A stretch of DNA of 64,000 nucleotides, from assembly GCA_016647705.1 (NCBI GenBank), contig CM028329.1, positions 61,583,231 through 61,647,230 of the forward strand, written 5' to 3'. This DNA is from Eucommia ulmoides (lineage: Eukaryota; Streptophyta; Magnoliopsida; Garryales; Eucommiaceae). The notes under the pieces are model-generated. The model was not told where the DNA came from. It saw only the letters and a program-made list of their open reading frames with translations, and made no database searches. Both the position numbers and the translations under genes were made by a program. This document shows positions 34,920-48,006 of this stretch, in pieces. Numbering within the stretch: position 1 is the stretch's first letter; the number at the start of each line of letters is the position of its first letter.

Positions 34920-37900
34920 CTATGCCTGCAAAAAACTTGCGTACTTGGCACCGAGGAAGAGCCTTTGGATGCAGAGCAATGCGTTTTTGGTAACCTCGGC
35001 ATTCTCGTGGTTCATCAATTTCATTACCCTCTCCTTCGCCTTTAGGTCGGTCACTATGACCCTCCCGGCAGGGTGTTTCTGAATGAATTGCGAGAGATCA
35101 TAGCAAGCAACCGCTAGTGTTCTTGGATCATTCGATGTGTCCAAAATTGTTATGAGCACCCTTAGGATCTGTTGCACCATATTGTAGGTTAGTTTGATAC
35201 ACACACACCCCCAAAAAATGAAATAGAAAATAAAACAAAACCTGAGAATAGGGATGGCAACAGTTCGGTTTTGGACTGGTTTCACTAAAAGTAAAAATCA
35301 AAACCGTTAACCACATACCAAACCCAAAACTGAACAGTAAACCGTCGGTTTTTTAGAAAACGGTTTTAAAACCGAACTGTTGAATTTTATGCAAAACCGA
35401 AACCGAGAACCCGTTAAGGTTTTTTAATTTGATATACAACTAGAACTAAAACTGGAAACCGTTGCTTTTTTGTATAAACAAAAACATAACTAAAATATAA
35501 AACATAAATTCCAAACAACAAAACTAAACCAAAAAATTATTGCTACAATAAACGTCCCAACCATAATTAAATACAATACATAAAATTCACATGTACTAAA
35601 AAAATGAAACAATAAATAATCCTATAATATATATATATATATATATATGTTGTTGAGTGTGGAAGAAAGAATGAAAAAAATCCTATAATTAACCCTATAG
35701 ATCTGATATATAAGATAAAAAATAGATCTAAAATACCGAACACGCGATACAATTACGTGGTTATCATCCCCAAAACCAAAACCACTTCGGTTTTTAATTT
35801 TGAAACCTAAACCATAACCAAAACCATTTAATCGGTTTCAAAATCAAACCGTTCGATTCGGTTACCTACCGGTTTGGGTTCAATTGCCATCCCAACCTAA
35901 GAAGGACTGAGCTGCTATAAAATGTCAGCACAAGCAAATACCTGGAAATCGTTATCTTCAAAGTTTGTGATGTTATCACGCCAAAAGAGAGGATCTTTAT
36001 GCATAGGGGACCAATCAAGATGGCCGAGGAGGACTTCCTGCTTGTACTTGTCAAAAGAACTCAGTTTTTTGATGTTATCCTTCATCCCTTCTTCCAGTTG
36101 ATTTAGTGCTTCCAGCAGGTCCTGCCAGAGCACCACAAAGGTAAGCCACAAGAGCAGGTACCAAGGAACCATGTCATTAAGTTTGTGGCAACTAAGGAGA
36201 GAATTTGCATCTCTTCCCAGTTCAAGGGGGCAGACAACAGAACTTGTTCTAAATGAATAATGTTACGTTGTATGGGTGCAAATTAGCAAAGCTCTCTATA
36301 TATAAAGCCTAGGACAATACTCATCTTACAAGGCGTCTTTTGAGAGTGAGTTAGTCGCTTGGGCTCCTACATAGTATCAAAGTCAGGACTCTTGTCTGAT
36401 ACTGGGTGTGTTGACTCCTACATCGATATTGCGTCCTTCGATATCCATTCGGAGTGGTTTGTCAAAAAATCCACCCTATGTGTGAGGGGGCGTGTTGAAT
36501 CCCACATCGATATTGGGCCCTTCCCCCGATATCCGTTCGCAGTGGCTCCTAAAAGTCCACCCTATGCGTGAGGGGGCGGGTTGAATCCCACGTTGCTTGT
36601 GTTACCCAATCTTGAGCTATATATAAAGCCTAGGACAATCCTCATCATACAAGACGTCTTTTGAGAGTGAGCTAGACCCATTGGGCTCCTACATTACCAA
36701 TAGAAATTGAAAAAATACTACTCAGCAAATGCTAAGAGGTAAAATAGGATTCCTAGCGCTACTAGGTCACAAATGGTGAATTGCATAAAATCACGCATAG
36801 ATAGCTTTTAACGTACTTCAAGGAAAAAGTGAAACAGAGCCTCCCCTTTTAATTCGTTTTCTTTTTATTTGTTTGTTTGATTTTTGTGGGAGATATAGAA
36901 AAATAGGAGTGTTTCCCAGCAATCCTAGGTTAACAGGTGAAAGATAAGCATAACCGGTAGTACCTCCCACAACTAAATATGTAAAAATAAATTTTACTAA
37001 TTTTTAATAAATACATAAATTTATCACAAGAATTAGAAAGTGTGGAGCAACAGTTTTTTTCTCACCTCATCACTCCATGGATGTGATTTCAAACTTTGAA
37101 CCACTTGTGGTAGTCCAAGGCCCACCATCTGAGCACCGAAAGTCCCTTTAGCAAGCAAGTTTCTGAGGGTCAATACAATCACTCGGACAACCTAGCAGTC
37201 ATTGATGCACCGTGAGTCAAGATTAATATATACACAAAAATCGTTGAAAATTGGCAGAACAATTAGATATTTGAAAGAAATTGACCCTCCATTTTAAGGC
37301 ATTATATGTGTTCTTAGAGGCTGATAATACAGAACAACAAACAAGATGAAAGAAGCAAATCTAAAACTATAAGATGAGGTTCCAAAACAGGAAATCATGA
37401 TAACTATGAATATAAACTAAGAAGAGGCTGTCATCAGATTAAGGCATTTGAAGAATAGATTCAGCATAAAGAAAATGCTAGCAACTTACCTTTTCCTTTG
37501 TGCAACTCTTAACAACCTCTATAAGTCGAGGTAGTGTTCTAGAGGTGGCCAAGTACTGAATTGCAGGCTCATAGTACGACAGAAGCCAAACACAGAGACA
37601 CGTTTCATAAAGAAGCTGTTCCAAGAAGAAGTGAAGTTCAGATCATCAAGTTTTAATGGGCTGACACTAAAATATTGAAAAAAGTGCATGATATGTCAAA
37701 AGAAGTGATCATTTACCCACTCCAGCACACTTGTAAAATTAAATTTCTGAGTTCATCAGTCTTGAAAGACAATTACCTGAATGGACTGTTGAGTGGATGC
37801 TGGAGAAATGAGAGGAACAAGAAGCTTCACACCATCTGCTTGAACAAATGAAGATCTAACAATGGGTTCCTTCAGTAGAGTGGCCAGGCAATTGATGGCA

Positions 37901-40648
37901 GTAACAATAGCACGACTAGGGTGGGAAGGCTTCTTCAGCTGCAAAAGATAGGTCAAGTATTAAAACGTACTCGATATTAGAGCATAAAAATCACAAGGAG
38001 AAAAATGAAAGACACAAAAATAGAAAACCTACATAGATAATGAAATCATGGGGGTCAAAACACAAAGGATTCTCACTCACTCAAGTAAATATATATGAAA
38101 AATTACAGAACAAGAATAGCTGTCCCTTTTTTCCACGTAACAAACAAACAAATGCTATCTACTTTTATTTTTATTTATTTATTTATTATTTTTTTGTTGT
38201 GTGTGTGTGTTGGGGGGGGGGGGGGGGGGTGGTTGGGGTTTACATGCTTAGACATCAGTATGATATTTCTCATGAACATATGCTCTAGTTTTTCAATTTG
38301 AGTTGCAACCGAAGTATGTCAGTATGTCAATACTACACTACTCTCCCTCCACGATCAACCGCATTGAAAATAAATATTTCACGCTATGATTGTCTCTTTA
38401 CACAGAGTGGAGTACAATTTCACCAGGTTGTTCCTAAAAGAGAGTGGCCAAGGTCAAGTTAGGAACATCATAACAAATTATCTAATACATTATATACTAT
38501 TAAGGCATGGAACCAAAAACTTCTAGACCATTTTTAAAAGATCTTATGCAGGTATAATCTTCGGACAATCTAGCTTCATATAGCTGCAGAGTCATCTACA
38601 AACCTGAGAGCAAAGCCATTCCACCAGTCCTTTCAGGACATCATCAATGGTAGTGAATTTCATTTTTGAAATTGCGCCTTCTTCATCTGTAGTGACAGCA
38701 GTCTGGACTTTTGGCCTAGCACTGTAATCAAGGATACCAGCAGAGTTGTCCAAAAGTTAGTAAAACAAAAGAGCATAGCTCATTATGATAATATCACATG
38801 AACTAAACTATGAAAGATATTTCAGGATCAGATACCTCACAATCAAGGAAAGTATCTTACAGCTCTTTTCTTGTATAAACCAGTTACCTCTCCAAAGCAA
38901 CCTGAGAATGCAGGAAATTCTTGAAATAAGACGGACGGTAAAAGAGGGGGAAAAATTATCCAGGCTAAATGGCCAAAAGAGAAGACACGGCTTTTCATGT
39001 AATGGAAGAAATTAAATAATTCTGAACGAAATTAATTTTGAAGTAAAGCACATAGAGAAGTGGAGGAATACTATTGATTGGAAGAGCAAGAATTTAGTCA
39101 TGACAATGGACTCTAAATTTGCTACAAAGATAGTATGCCACCTTCTCAAGAGAAGGAATATCTTTCCATCTTTTATCAAACATTTGGTACTTGAAAGCCA
39201 TGATGGTAAGATATCATTATGCAGTAGTTGGACAGAATCAACAATTGAACTCTACACCATTAGTTAAGGCGACCGAGGTCGCCTCATTTCATAATACCAT
39301 GGGATACCATTAACACCGTTGTAGACAGTTAAGATTAATATAGAAAAGGATAGACCGATGTGTAATTAGGTTAGGATAGCGAATAATTAAGTCAACACTC
39401 GTACACATTGATGTGCACGAAGAGATTCGGAAGCAACGAGAGAACTATGATCGAGTGATACATGCTATAGTCAAGATACATGTACAATCTTCAAACTTCA
39501 AGAATCGTTACCTTAGGAAAGGTTCGTATGTATCTTCATTTGCAAGGGACGCGTCATGAAATAATCTGGCTCTTTTGGGGTTTGCTTCAAAAAGAAGAGA
39601 ATTTTTTAGTCATTTACTTCTTGAAACGTGACTAAAAGAGAAAATATTACCCGAATTACCTATTAGCATTTCATCAATCAATGCTAAAACATATTCTACT
39701 GTTTCTTCCTTGAATATGTCACGTAAAATGCTTACGAACACACGAACATAAGCTGGGCCATCCTGCAACAGGTTTTTCCAGTCGTAAACATCATTTAGAA
39801 CTCATTTTCTACGTGAAATTTTGATGGGAGTGAAGAAACTTCTGTCACTGGATAATGAACTAGTGATTACATGAGGGGAAAGAAACGAAAAATAACTATT
39901 TTTTTATTATTTACTTATCTTTACAAATAAATTTAAAAATTATTTACTTATCTTTACAAATAAATTTAAAAATCGAGATAGTACCGGGAATCCCTAGCAA
40001 CTAATATTTCCTATCTGTAAAGAAATTTTCAGCACAAAATCAAAGGCGCAAACCACAGGAATAAGCAAATAGAACATACATCATCAAGCAATTGCGCCCT
40101 ATAACTCTCGCCTTTTTTGTCATAACGCCTTAATAGCTGAAGCCCTGTTCCCGTGATCAGCTTAGTCGTCATGTACGTCTCCCATGGTATATCCCTCTTC
40201 AGAACCTTCAACATTGAAACCAAAGGAAGTCGAAATAGTATCAGTTCACATTCAGAAATAACCAAACCTCATCCATGGCAGCACGAAAATCAAGCACTAG
40301 AAACGCAATTAGAAAAAATTAACTCGATTTTCGAGCTAAACTCTCCTCATTTCAAATTCAAAAACAATCAATTTCACTTTGATTCATTCGTTCCTCATCC
40401 CATGCAAAGAAAGTCAATCAACGAACCAATTGCGCTAGGCTTAAAATTAGTCTGATTCGATTATTCAATACAAACACGAAATTAAATCAAAACCAAACTA
40501 AATCAGAAGGTAATAATTAGTTAGATCTGTAAGCAAATATCAAACTAAATGATCAAAAAAAATTCAGATTACGTAAACAGATTGAGATACGAAAAAGGCG
40601 TGCGGGAATTACATGTTCCGTACTGAGCTCGGCATGATCAGTCGGCAT
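34920..40648 (-). CDS. VHA-H: V-type proton ATPase subunit H
   Basis: Eleven exons in transcript order are 40648-40613, 40205-40080, 39762-39660, 39584-39512, 38901-38836, 38721-38604, 37938-37777, 37615-37490, 37191-37066, 36121-35942 and 35168-34920. They sum to 1365 nt and 454 residues, the expected size for plant subunit H. Diagnostic stretches are [20 protein letters not shown] near the N-terminus, [25 protein letters not shown], and the C-terminal arm-repeat block HPAGR...[17 protein letters not shown]. Subunit H is an armadillo-like, all-helical regulator bridging the V1 and Vo sectors. In the intact pump it supports ATP-driven proton transport into vacuole and trans-Golgi compartments, and it silences free V1. 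All junctions are GT-AG. Intron 10 carries a hAT MITE and intron 9 a TRIM-like repeat. A candidate poly-A signal AAATAAA on the minus strand lies near 34703. Confidence 0.96.
35249..35895. mobile_element. hAT-like non-autonomous transposon in VHA-H intron 10
   Basis: The ends TAGGGATGGCAA and TTGCCATCCCAA are inverted copies, flanked by CCTGAGAA (35241-35248) and CCTAAGAA (35896-35903), an 8-bp duplication with one difference. The interior is AT-rich and contains many CGGTTTT / AAAACCG half-sites in both orientations plus a (TA)n tract. Confidence 0.88.
36240..36693 (+). mobile_element. TRIM-like LTR element in VHA-H intron 9
   Basis: A partial left LTR ends GGGCTCCTACA at 36371. It is followed by TAGTATCAAAGTCAGG, resembling the initiator-methionine tRNA primer site. 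After about 20 more bases a second LTR begins TGTTGACTCC (36409) and ends GGGCTCCTACA at 36693. The two LTR ends share GCCTAGGACAAT.CTCATC and GTCTTTTGAGAGTGAG. Inside the right LTR a unit of about 84 bp starting TGTTGAATCCCACA is repeated 2-3 times. No proteins are encoded. Confidence 0.68.
38212..38229 (+). repeat. 18-base G run in a VHA-H intron
   Basis: An uninterrupted run of 18 G follows a GT repeat, in intron 6. It is C-rich in the sense of the minus-strand transcript. Length could be an assembly estimate. Confidence 0.8.
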
Positions 40649-43006
40649 TATTGAGGAGAACAAGGATTTCAAGATCAAAATACAGTGTGAGAGAGATCTG
40701 CTGGACGCCCGGAGCTTTCAGATCGTGATACAGCGCGAGTGATCGATAGATTGGGAGGTCCTGTGTTTGACAGAATGCCTGTTCATACAAAATGAATGAG
40801 AGAGAGAAGAATAGCAGAAACCCCCCTAAACTACGAACATATTTCACTTTAGTCCCATAATTATTTATTTTGGTATTACCCTCTATGTATGTTTATTGAC
40901 CGCGTTAAAAGAAATTACCAGAAACACGAAGAACAACTTATAACATAATAATTATAATTATAAATTAAATAAAAAATTGAATTATAATTAATACAATATC
41001 AAAATTATTTTTACTTAAAAGTGATGATGTTTTCTATCATACTTCTTGAAGTCAAAAACTGGATGGCCAAAAATAGTCATCAAGATTCGGAATCTGATCT
41101 CTTTTGGGTTGAGATTCCTACAAAATAACGCATCACGGGTGAGTCTGCCAATGTTGCACTTCCGGTGTGAGAATCAGTAGATAGTTCTGAAGAAATTTTG
41201 TCAAAGTATTATCAAGGAAAAAGTGTGGGTATCTTGATTAAAACTCCTTGTATTATTTATAGGAGATGAAAGACTTGTTTGGCAAGGTTTCCATAAATCA
41301 TAGTCAGTTCTCATTAATTTCTCAGATTCAATGGGATCATGAGACTAACGGACCATTTTGCTTTGAATGCAACTATTTTTTTCATATACATAGTGGGCAG
41401 TTATAATGATTCTTAAGTTTGATTTTCTCTCGAAACTGAAATACGCCTACTCATCCTCAAATTTTCAAGGATGAATTCATAAGAAGACCGAGCATGACTT
41501 ATCTTCGAGTCACAGTTTGTGCATTATAGTCTAACACTTTTTTGTTTCCTTGGTATTGGACATTATCCTCAGTTACCACATGAGGTGTAGGGTTCTCGTG
41601 CTTGGGACACGGTTTTCAAACTCATAACAGCTTTTTGGAGCTGGTTGAAAAACTTCCTCATCAATATTATGGAATTTTTATTTTAAATTTTAAATATTTA
41701 TCAAAAGGTCAATAATATAAGTAATGAGGAAAAATTCGACAGGGTTTGAAAGAGTGCCACGTGTCACAAACATGTGACAGGCACGGGTGGTGACTACAGA
41801 CACCAAATCGGCCAGTTCGATTAGGCCCCTTCTTCATACCCAACTAGGGTTACGCCACCCCAGGCGAGAGTGCTCCCATTGCTCTTGCTGAAAGCAGTCT
41901 GAACAGCCTCCGTTTGGTAAAGAAAGAGTCGTTACTCCCATTAGGTAATGACTCTACAATCTATAACTATAATAACCACCATCTTAATGGTAATGAGCCG
42001 AGATCGATGCCATTACCTTAATGGTGCATCGAGAATTAGGAAAGATTTTCCAAACAAGTCTTCACTTACCTATAAATATCATAACACGGGATTAACTAGG
42101 TATGCACACATTTTCCTAACTATTACCCTGTCAAAATTTTACTGAGAACTCTCGATTGATTCACACACCAGAGGTGCAACGCTAACATGTTTGTCCGTGA
42201 TGCATTCTTTTGGAACAACCCTAGCTGGGGGAGAGTGAGAGTTAAATAAAAAAATATTCTATTAATTCGAATTTCAGGGTGACGTGTCCAGTGATTCAAT
42301 TTTAGAAATCATCAATATGCTAGATTTTTTTTATTTTTTTAAATGGAGAAAATGTCTTCAAAAACAAATATAACATGCATTCCTAATTTAAAGCACAAAA
42401 AGAATTATTAATTTTTTCGGGTTTAAATAAGAATAATAAAAAGAATGTGTATTTATAACCCTAGATTTTTTTTTGGATTTAATTCTCCATTGGCAGCAAA
42501 TGTTTATCCACTAAGCGGAGAAAACCTTACTTAACAAGTAGATTTCTGCTATTGCAAAAACAGATTAACAGGGTCCACTACCTCAACTAACATTCATAAT
42601 TAAATACTGTTCAACTCACAGTAAAAAACGAGACGGAGTGACTTATAGTGAAATCCCCATCTAAATTCACAGAAATCCGATCTATTAAATAATATATTTC
42701 GTTCAGATATCAAATGAGACCGTGGGTTATACCAGACAAATAGTAAATTGAATTTAATCGTACTAAAATTCCTCAATCTATTTGGCAATTCAAGCAAGAA
42801 TAGGGGGTGCGTATGGCATTTTATAACATAATTGGGGGGTGAAAGTGCAATTAACCTTATCATCAATCTGGCCCAAAAGGTGGAAAACGAGAAAACCCGA
42901 CCCGCGACCCGAAATCATCCTTTACAGAAGCGCGAACCTGACATTAACCTACGCACACCCCCCTGCCTCCGAGAGAGTAGAGAGAGAGAGAGAGAGTGGA
43001 GTTTCA
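40649..43006. other. divergent intergenic region between VHA-H and Y14
   Basis: VHA-H is transcribed leftward and Y14 rightward from this 2.36-kb gap. The VHA-H leader is probably within 40649-40850. At 41080-41360 lies a segment (GCACTTCCGGTGTGAGAATC) shared with 22840-22900. 41860-42150 has several ACCATCTTAATGGT-like palindromes. GA-rich leader sequence (42970-43000) precedes the Y14 start. No additional gene is supported. Confidence 0.5.
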
Positions 43007-45527
43007 ATGGCGAATACGGAGGTTGAAGCGGTGGACTTCGAGCCAGAGGAAGACGATCTCATGGACGAGGACGGTCCTAACGACGGCGACGCGTCGCCTA
43101 GGGCTCCTATTCCTAAGCTTAAGTCCGCCATCACCGGTGGCTCCGGCCCCAAGAAATTGAAAGGCCGCGGGTTCCGTGAAGAGACTGCCGATGCTGATCG
43201 AAACGCTCGCATGTCCGGCCGCTTCGATTCTCTTGACTCCGACGGTGGCCCCGGTCCCGAACGATGTCAGTTCTCTCTCTCTCTCTCATTTCTTGTAATC
43301 AGTTTAAAATTCTCTACTGCTCTCTTAGTCAATTCAATTATTTTTAGGTAGTGATTATTTGATTAATGGTTGTGCTCTTGGATATTTTTGTTTTGTTTTT
43401 ACCTCTCATTTGTTCAACTATTTTTGTGCCCTAATTCTTTCGTCCATATCTGGCTCTGGCAAATGAATAAATCTAACATGCTTATACTTCAGGTTATTGA
43501 GTTCTACTTCTTGTTTGGTTCTTTTTTCTTAGGGTTTTGATGCAGGATCTGTTGTTTAGGGTTTCTTAGGGCATAGGTTTTATTTTTATTGTATAATTAC
43601 CTGTGAATAAGTATAAATAGACATGTTATGATCCATATAGGAGTTCTAATTTGTAACGAACTCGTGCAGCCATTGAGGGATGGATTATTCTGGCCACTGG
43701 AATACACGAAGAGGCGCAAGAGGATGATATTCAGAATGCATTCGGTGAATTTGGAGAGATTAAGAGTTTGCATTTGAATCTTGATCGTCGAACAGGATTT
43801 GTCAAGGTAAGAGATCTTTAACCTCCCTTTAACAAGGATGGTAATATAGTTTGATATCTTAGGACCTGTTTGGTAGTCTAAATCATCCCATTTTATGAAT
43901 TAGTAAATTTATCTGGTTGCCTATGATTTAATTAAGCTTACATGTTGTTTGCTTGAAGTTAAAACAAACAATTGTTTTAGTTTAATTAACGTTTGGCTAT
44001 ATTATACTCCAATTACACGAGAAAATAACAATCTAAACTAGAACTAAAATGGTTAGTCAGGTAATCTAGTTTGATATCTTAGGGCATTTTTGGTAGTCAA
44101 AATCGTCCAATCTTATGAATTTAATGAATTGATTTGTATTGTTGACTATTTAGCGATGATCTACTTAAATTTTCATGTTTGATTGAACATAAAAACATAC
44201 AATTGTTTTAGTTTAATTTTTTTAGCTGTATTGTACTCCACTTATTCGAGAAAATGTCTAAACTAGAACTAAAATGGTTAGTCATATAATTCATGTGTTT
44301 TTATTTTTTACATGCATACACTAGATTATAACAATTTTTAAACTGACTATAACAATAACAACAACGAAGTCTTTGTCCCACTTAATTAGGGTCGGCTACA
44401 TGAATCCGTATTTGTTTACACCATAAAGATTGATCAATGGTCATCCTCTCAATCAGGTTTAATGTCATCAAATCAATTCTAGTAGTATTGTTCCAAGTTT
44501 TCTTAGATTTACCTCTCCCTCCAGTAATACACCGCACTTGAAGTAAATCAGATTTTTTCATTAGTCTCATATGGGACTTCTATGCACATGTCCAAGCCAC
44601 CGTAACCGGTTTTCTCTCATCTTCTCTTCGATGGGTGGGGTGTTATTCCTAAATTCTCTCTAATAGTTTCATTCTTAATTTTATTCATTGTCGTCTTCTC
44701 ACCCATCCACCGTAGTATCCTCATTTCTGCCACACCAATTTTTTGGACATGTTTTGTTTTACCGCCCAACATTCTGAACCATTCAGAAGTGTTAAGTCTT
44801 ATTGCAGTTTTTTAGAATTTTCCTAAATTGACTAATGGAAAAATAATATAGTTTTCTAATTGAAGAACGACCGAAAGAGCCCTTATATAGTGTCATGCTA
44901 TTTTTGAGAATGCGAAAGGTAAAGCAACATGTCAATAAGCAATACGGGAAAATCTTCTAACTTTGAATCCGAAGTCCTCTTTGTTTTTCAGATTTTTAGA
45001 ACTATCGTAAAAAACAGGATCATACACAGATAATTCTGTTTTGTCCATCCCCGTTTACGATCTGTATATGTTTTTGTACAATTACGAAATAGTCGGATTG
45101 ATACCCGATCATTGTCATATTTGCCTGTATCTCTCCATTTGCCCCCTCTAATCTGAACATCTACCATGAACATCATCGCTTATATTTAAAAACCGTCACG
45201 GTTTATCATATAGATAGTAAAATTGTTGATGCAAAATATTGGTCTTTAGGGTTACGCGCTGATTGAATACGAGACATTCGAAGAGGCGGAGAGAGCAATA
45301 AAGGAGATGGATGGAACCGAACTGCTTACTCAAGCCATCAGTGTTGATTGGGCTTTCAGCAAAGGTCCCTTCAAAAGGAGGAACATGAGGAGGAGGTTTG
45401 TTTTAGTCAAGCCCTACCCTACCCAGTCAAGTAATGTGTGATTTATTTATTTTTAAATTTTTATTTTTTATTTTTTTGTAGATCGCCTCGAGGTCATCGT
45501 TCTAGAAGTCCAAGACGAAGATTCTAA
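43007..45527 (+). CDS. Y14: RNA-binding protein Y14 (exon junction complex core)
   Basis: Four exons, 43007-43265, 43670-43806, 45250-45395 and 45482-45527, are joined in frame and give 195 residues, the usual length for plant Y14/RBM8A. The N-terminus is acidic ([15 protein letters not shown]), followed by a basic [10 protein letters not shown] segment. One RRM occupies about residues 90-170, with RNP2-type IILATGI at 92-98 and RNP1 KGYALIEYE at 132-140. The tail is arginine/serine-rich, ending [16 protein letters not shown]14 pairs with MAGO as the heterodimer that locks the exon junction complex on spliced mRNA in the nucleus, acting in mRNA localisation and nonsense-mediated decay. This role is inferred from close homology. 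Intron 2 (1443 bp) is enlarged by a tandem duplication and a LINE fragment. AATAAA at 45833 is a likely poly-A signal. Confidence 0.97.
43841..44290. repeat. tandem duplication in Y14 intron 2, period 220 bp
   Basis: TTGATATCTTAGG at 43851 recurs at 44071. Both copies run through ACAATTGTTTTAGTTTAATT to CTAGAACTAAAATGGTTAGTCA. There are scattered differences and small indels. The left edge (CCTGTTTGGTAGTC) resembles MITE ends, so the unit may be transposon-derived. Confidence 0.75.
44363..44806 (-). mobile_element. RTE-type LINE 3' fragment in Y14 intron 2
   Basis: On the minus strand, broken frames give recognisable pieces of the C-terminal end of plant RTE/LINE reverse transcriptase polyproteins. 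In order: SECWAV-like sequence, [16 protein letters not shown] in another frame, GRGKSKKTW and IRIHVADPN with a stop, then a TTGTTGTTATTG tail. Frameshifts separate these pieces, and only the 3' end is present, as expected from 5' truncation. It is a dead copy. Confidence 0.78.
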
Positions 45528-46771
45528 AGCTGTTCACATCTGCCATAAGAGGTTTTTTTTATTGTGGGATGTTTTTGAATTTGGATTGTGGCTTCTGAGA
45601 TTGTGTTTGGTTGTGTAATATTCTTACAACAAAAATTGTTGCAGTTTTCTAATTGGGTGCACTTTTGATACTCTAAATTAATGGTTGAGATTTTATAAAC
45701 CAGTTTTTAGGACAAGATTTTTGTTAATTTGCTTGAATCCCAGTGGATTGGGGTCTCTTTAGTTCTAACTTCCTATCCTGTTTATGTTTTTTTTTGGTTT
45801 TTGTTTTCTTATCCTTCATATTTCTATGTCCAAATAAAAGTGTTTATATTTTAAGGAAGTAAAATTTATATAATAAGTTAGAATGGTTTTTTTCAAAACA
45901 TGTGTTTGCGAATGATTTGAGGGGATAGATGAATAAGATTGGATGTTATATTCTAATTTCGAGGGATAGATGAATAAGATTGGATGTTATATTCTAATTT
46001 CGTCGGTAAATTATATTTTATATTTTCTAGGAATTTTTTTCTTCCGTAATTTTACATTTTATGATTAACTATTTATCCAATTCACTCGGTATAATAATTT
46101 TATTAGAAATACAATAATTTTGTCAAAAAAGTGTCATGTCATTGTATGCCGTTAAAGCTATTGTAAATTTTGTAAGGAAAAATTAGTTATTTTTATGTCG
46201 CACAATAACTTTAGATTTCTTTAAAAACGGCTAAAAATTTTAAGTTATTGTTCACCCAATTTTTATTTTTTAATTATTTATTATCTTGTTATATTTATAA
46301 ATAAGAAAATCAATAGTACTTTTAGGCATAGAGGAATTTAGTCTATATGATAAATTAATATTTTTTTTAAATATGACTTTTCATTAAAAGTTAAGATTGA
46401 CTTGGAGAGAATTGACGAATAAGATTGTATAATTTTACATTTTATTTTCAAAATGGCCGAATTAAATTATAATTTGTATCCTTAAAGTTTTATATATATT
46501 AATAGTTAATTTTTATTATTTTTTTATAATTATAAATTTTAAAATTGATATATTATCTTTAGTCGTGGAGAATTCCTAATTAATTTTTTTTAAAAAAAAA
46601 TTATGAAAAATATTTAGGGTTTAAGATTTAGGGTTTAGGGTCTTAAACGAATAATATAAAAAAAGAGGGTCATAGTGAATTTCATATCACCTTATAAGGT
46701 GGTGCCATTAATGAGAATATGGATGTATAATGAAATGACTACAATTGTCCATCCATCCTAATCCTAAACAC
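45528..46771. other. 3' flank of Y14 and AT-rich intergenic DNA
   Basis: The first 320 bases are probably 3' UTR. A 46-bp unit (GGATAGATGAATAAGATTGG...) is repeated in tandem at 45925-46010. The remainder is very AT-rich with no features. Confidence 0.5.
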
Positions 46772-47342
46772 TAGGGATGGTTATGGTCGGGCCGGGCCGG
46801 GTTTGAACTGGACTTAGACTAGTGTATTACAAAAAAAAGTTAGGCCCTAACCCGGCCCGGACCGGTGATCGGGCCTTAATTTTATGCCCAAGTCCGGTCC
46901 TATAAAAAAATTTAAACCCAAAGCCCGGCCCACGGGCCCCAACCCTATTTTTTTTTTTAAAAATTTCAAAAATAAATATAAAAAATTCAACATCAAACCA
47001 ATAAGAAATATTAAAATTACAATTTTTAAAGGTAAACCAATATTCCAAACAAATTAAACCAATAAAAAATATTAAAATTACAATTTCTAAAAGAAACCAA
47101 TATTCCAAATATTAGAGTTGTATTGTAATGTATATATATATATATATATATTATTTTAAATATCCTTCGGGTCGGGCCGGCCTAAATTTTTGGGTCTTGC
47201 TCAAGTCCGGACCTAATTTTAATCGAGCCCTAATACCTAGGCCCAGACTCGGCCCGTGGGCTCAAACCCTAAATCTAAACCCTAAAAAATTAGGACCGGT
47301 CTGTTTGGGCTAGGCGGGCCCCCAGACCAATGACCATTCCTA
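46772..47342. mobile_element. hAT-like non-autonomous transposon, 571 bp
   Basis: The ends TAGGGATGGTTATGGTC and the inverse of GACCATTCCTA match. A perfect 8-bp direct repeat CTAAACAC flanks them at 46764-46771 and 47343-47350. GGGCC-rich ends enclose an AT-rich centre with a (TA)n tract. It belongs to the same family as 48274-48828, in opposite orientation. Confidence 0.9.
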
Positions 47343-47427
47343 CTAAACACAAATAAATATCACCTTACCTTTACGCAACGCCCCATGCTATAATAACAAG
47401 TGTCCACACCAATAACTCATAAATAAT

Positions 47428-47855
47428 TGGAAAAATTATACTTTTGGTCCTAAAAGTACAGGGATACATGTCAATATAGACTTTGAGATTTGTTAAATTG
47501 CATATTTAATTTTACAAAATAAAAAATATTGTTAATAATTTTAAATAAAAAATAGACTGTGCCTAATATGATAGTCTGCTAATAGAGGTGTTTTTATTAT
47601 TTAATTACTCCACTAAATATTTTTCAAGTAAAAATTCTCTTGAAAACTAAGGGAGAAACTTAAATGATTGTTAAGAAAAAACGTCCTACACTGAGTAGAT
47701 TAATAAAATGCCAAAAATTTTCCTTTAGAAGGCCACGTATTGAGCACAATCTATTTTTTCATTCAAAATCATTATTAACGTTTCTAATTTTGTGAGATTG
47801 AAGCAAATATAAATTTTGAAGGATTAAATGTATAATTAGATAGATACATCTTAAA
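47428..47855. repeat. long foldback repeat, copy 3
   Basis: The left blocks ACTTTTGGTCCTAAAAGTAC and AGACTTTGAGATTTGTTAAATTG have inverted partners at the right (GAGATTGAAGCAAATATAAA, GATTAAATGTATAATTAGA). The arms are diverged and the right end is degraded. Confidence 0.62.
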
Positions 47856-48006
47856 CCTCCACTCTAATGTCTCCTTCATACCCCCATCTTACTTCTCACA
47901 ATTCAAGAAACTTCCCCCCTCAAAAGATCCAAATTTTAATTTTATTTCAAAATATGTTCAAACATGTTTTTTTTTTTTTGGTATGTAAATACAATTTTAA
48001 GATCCA

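Noticed and set aside
42839..43351. 170-residue frame extending Y14 upstream of 43007
   Set aside because: The upstream part is leader-like and GA-rich; MANTE at 43007 is the conserved Y14-type start and the frame runs past the exon 1 donor at 43266.
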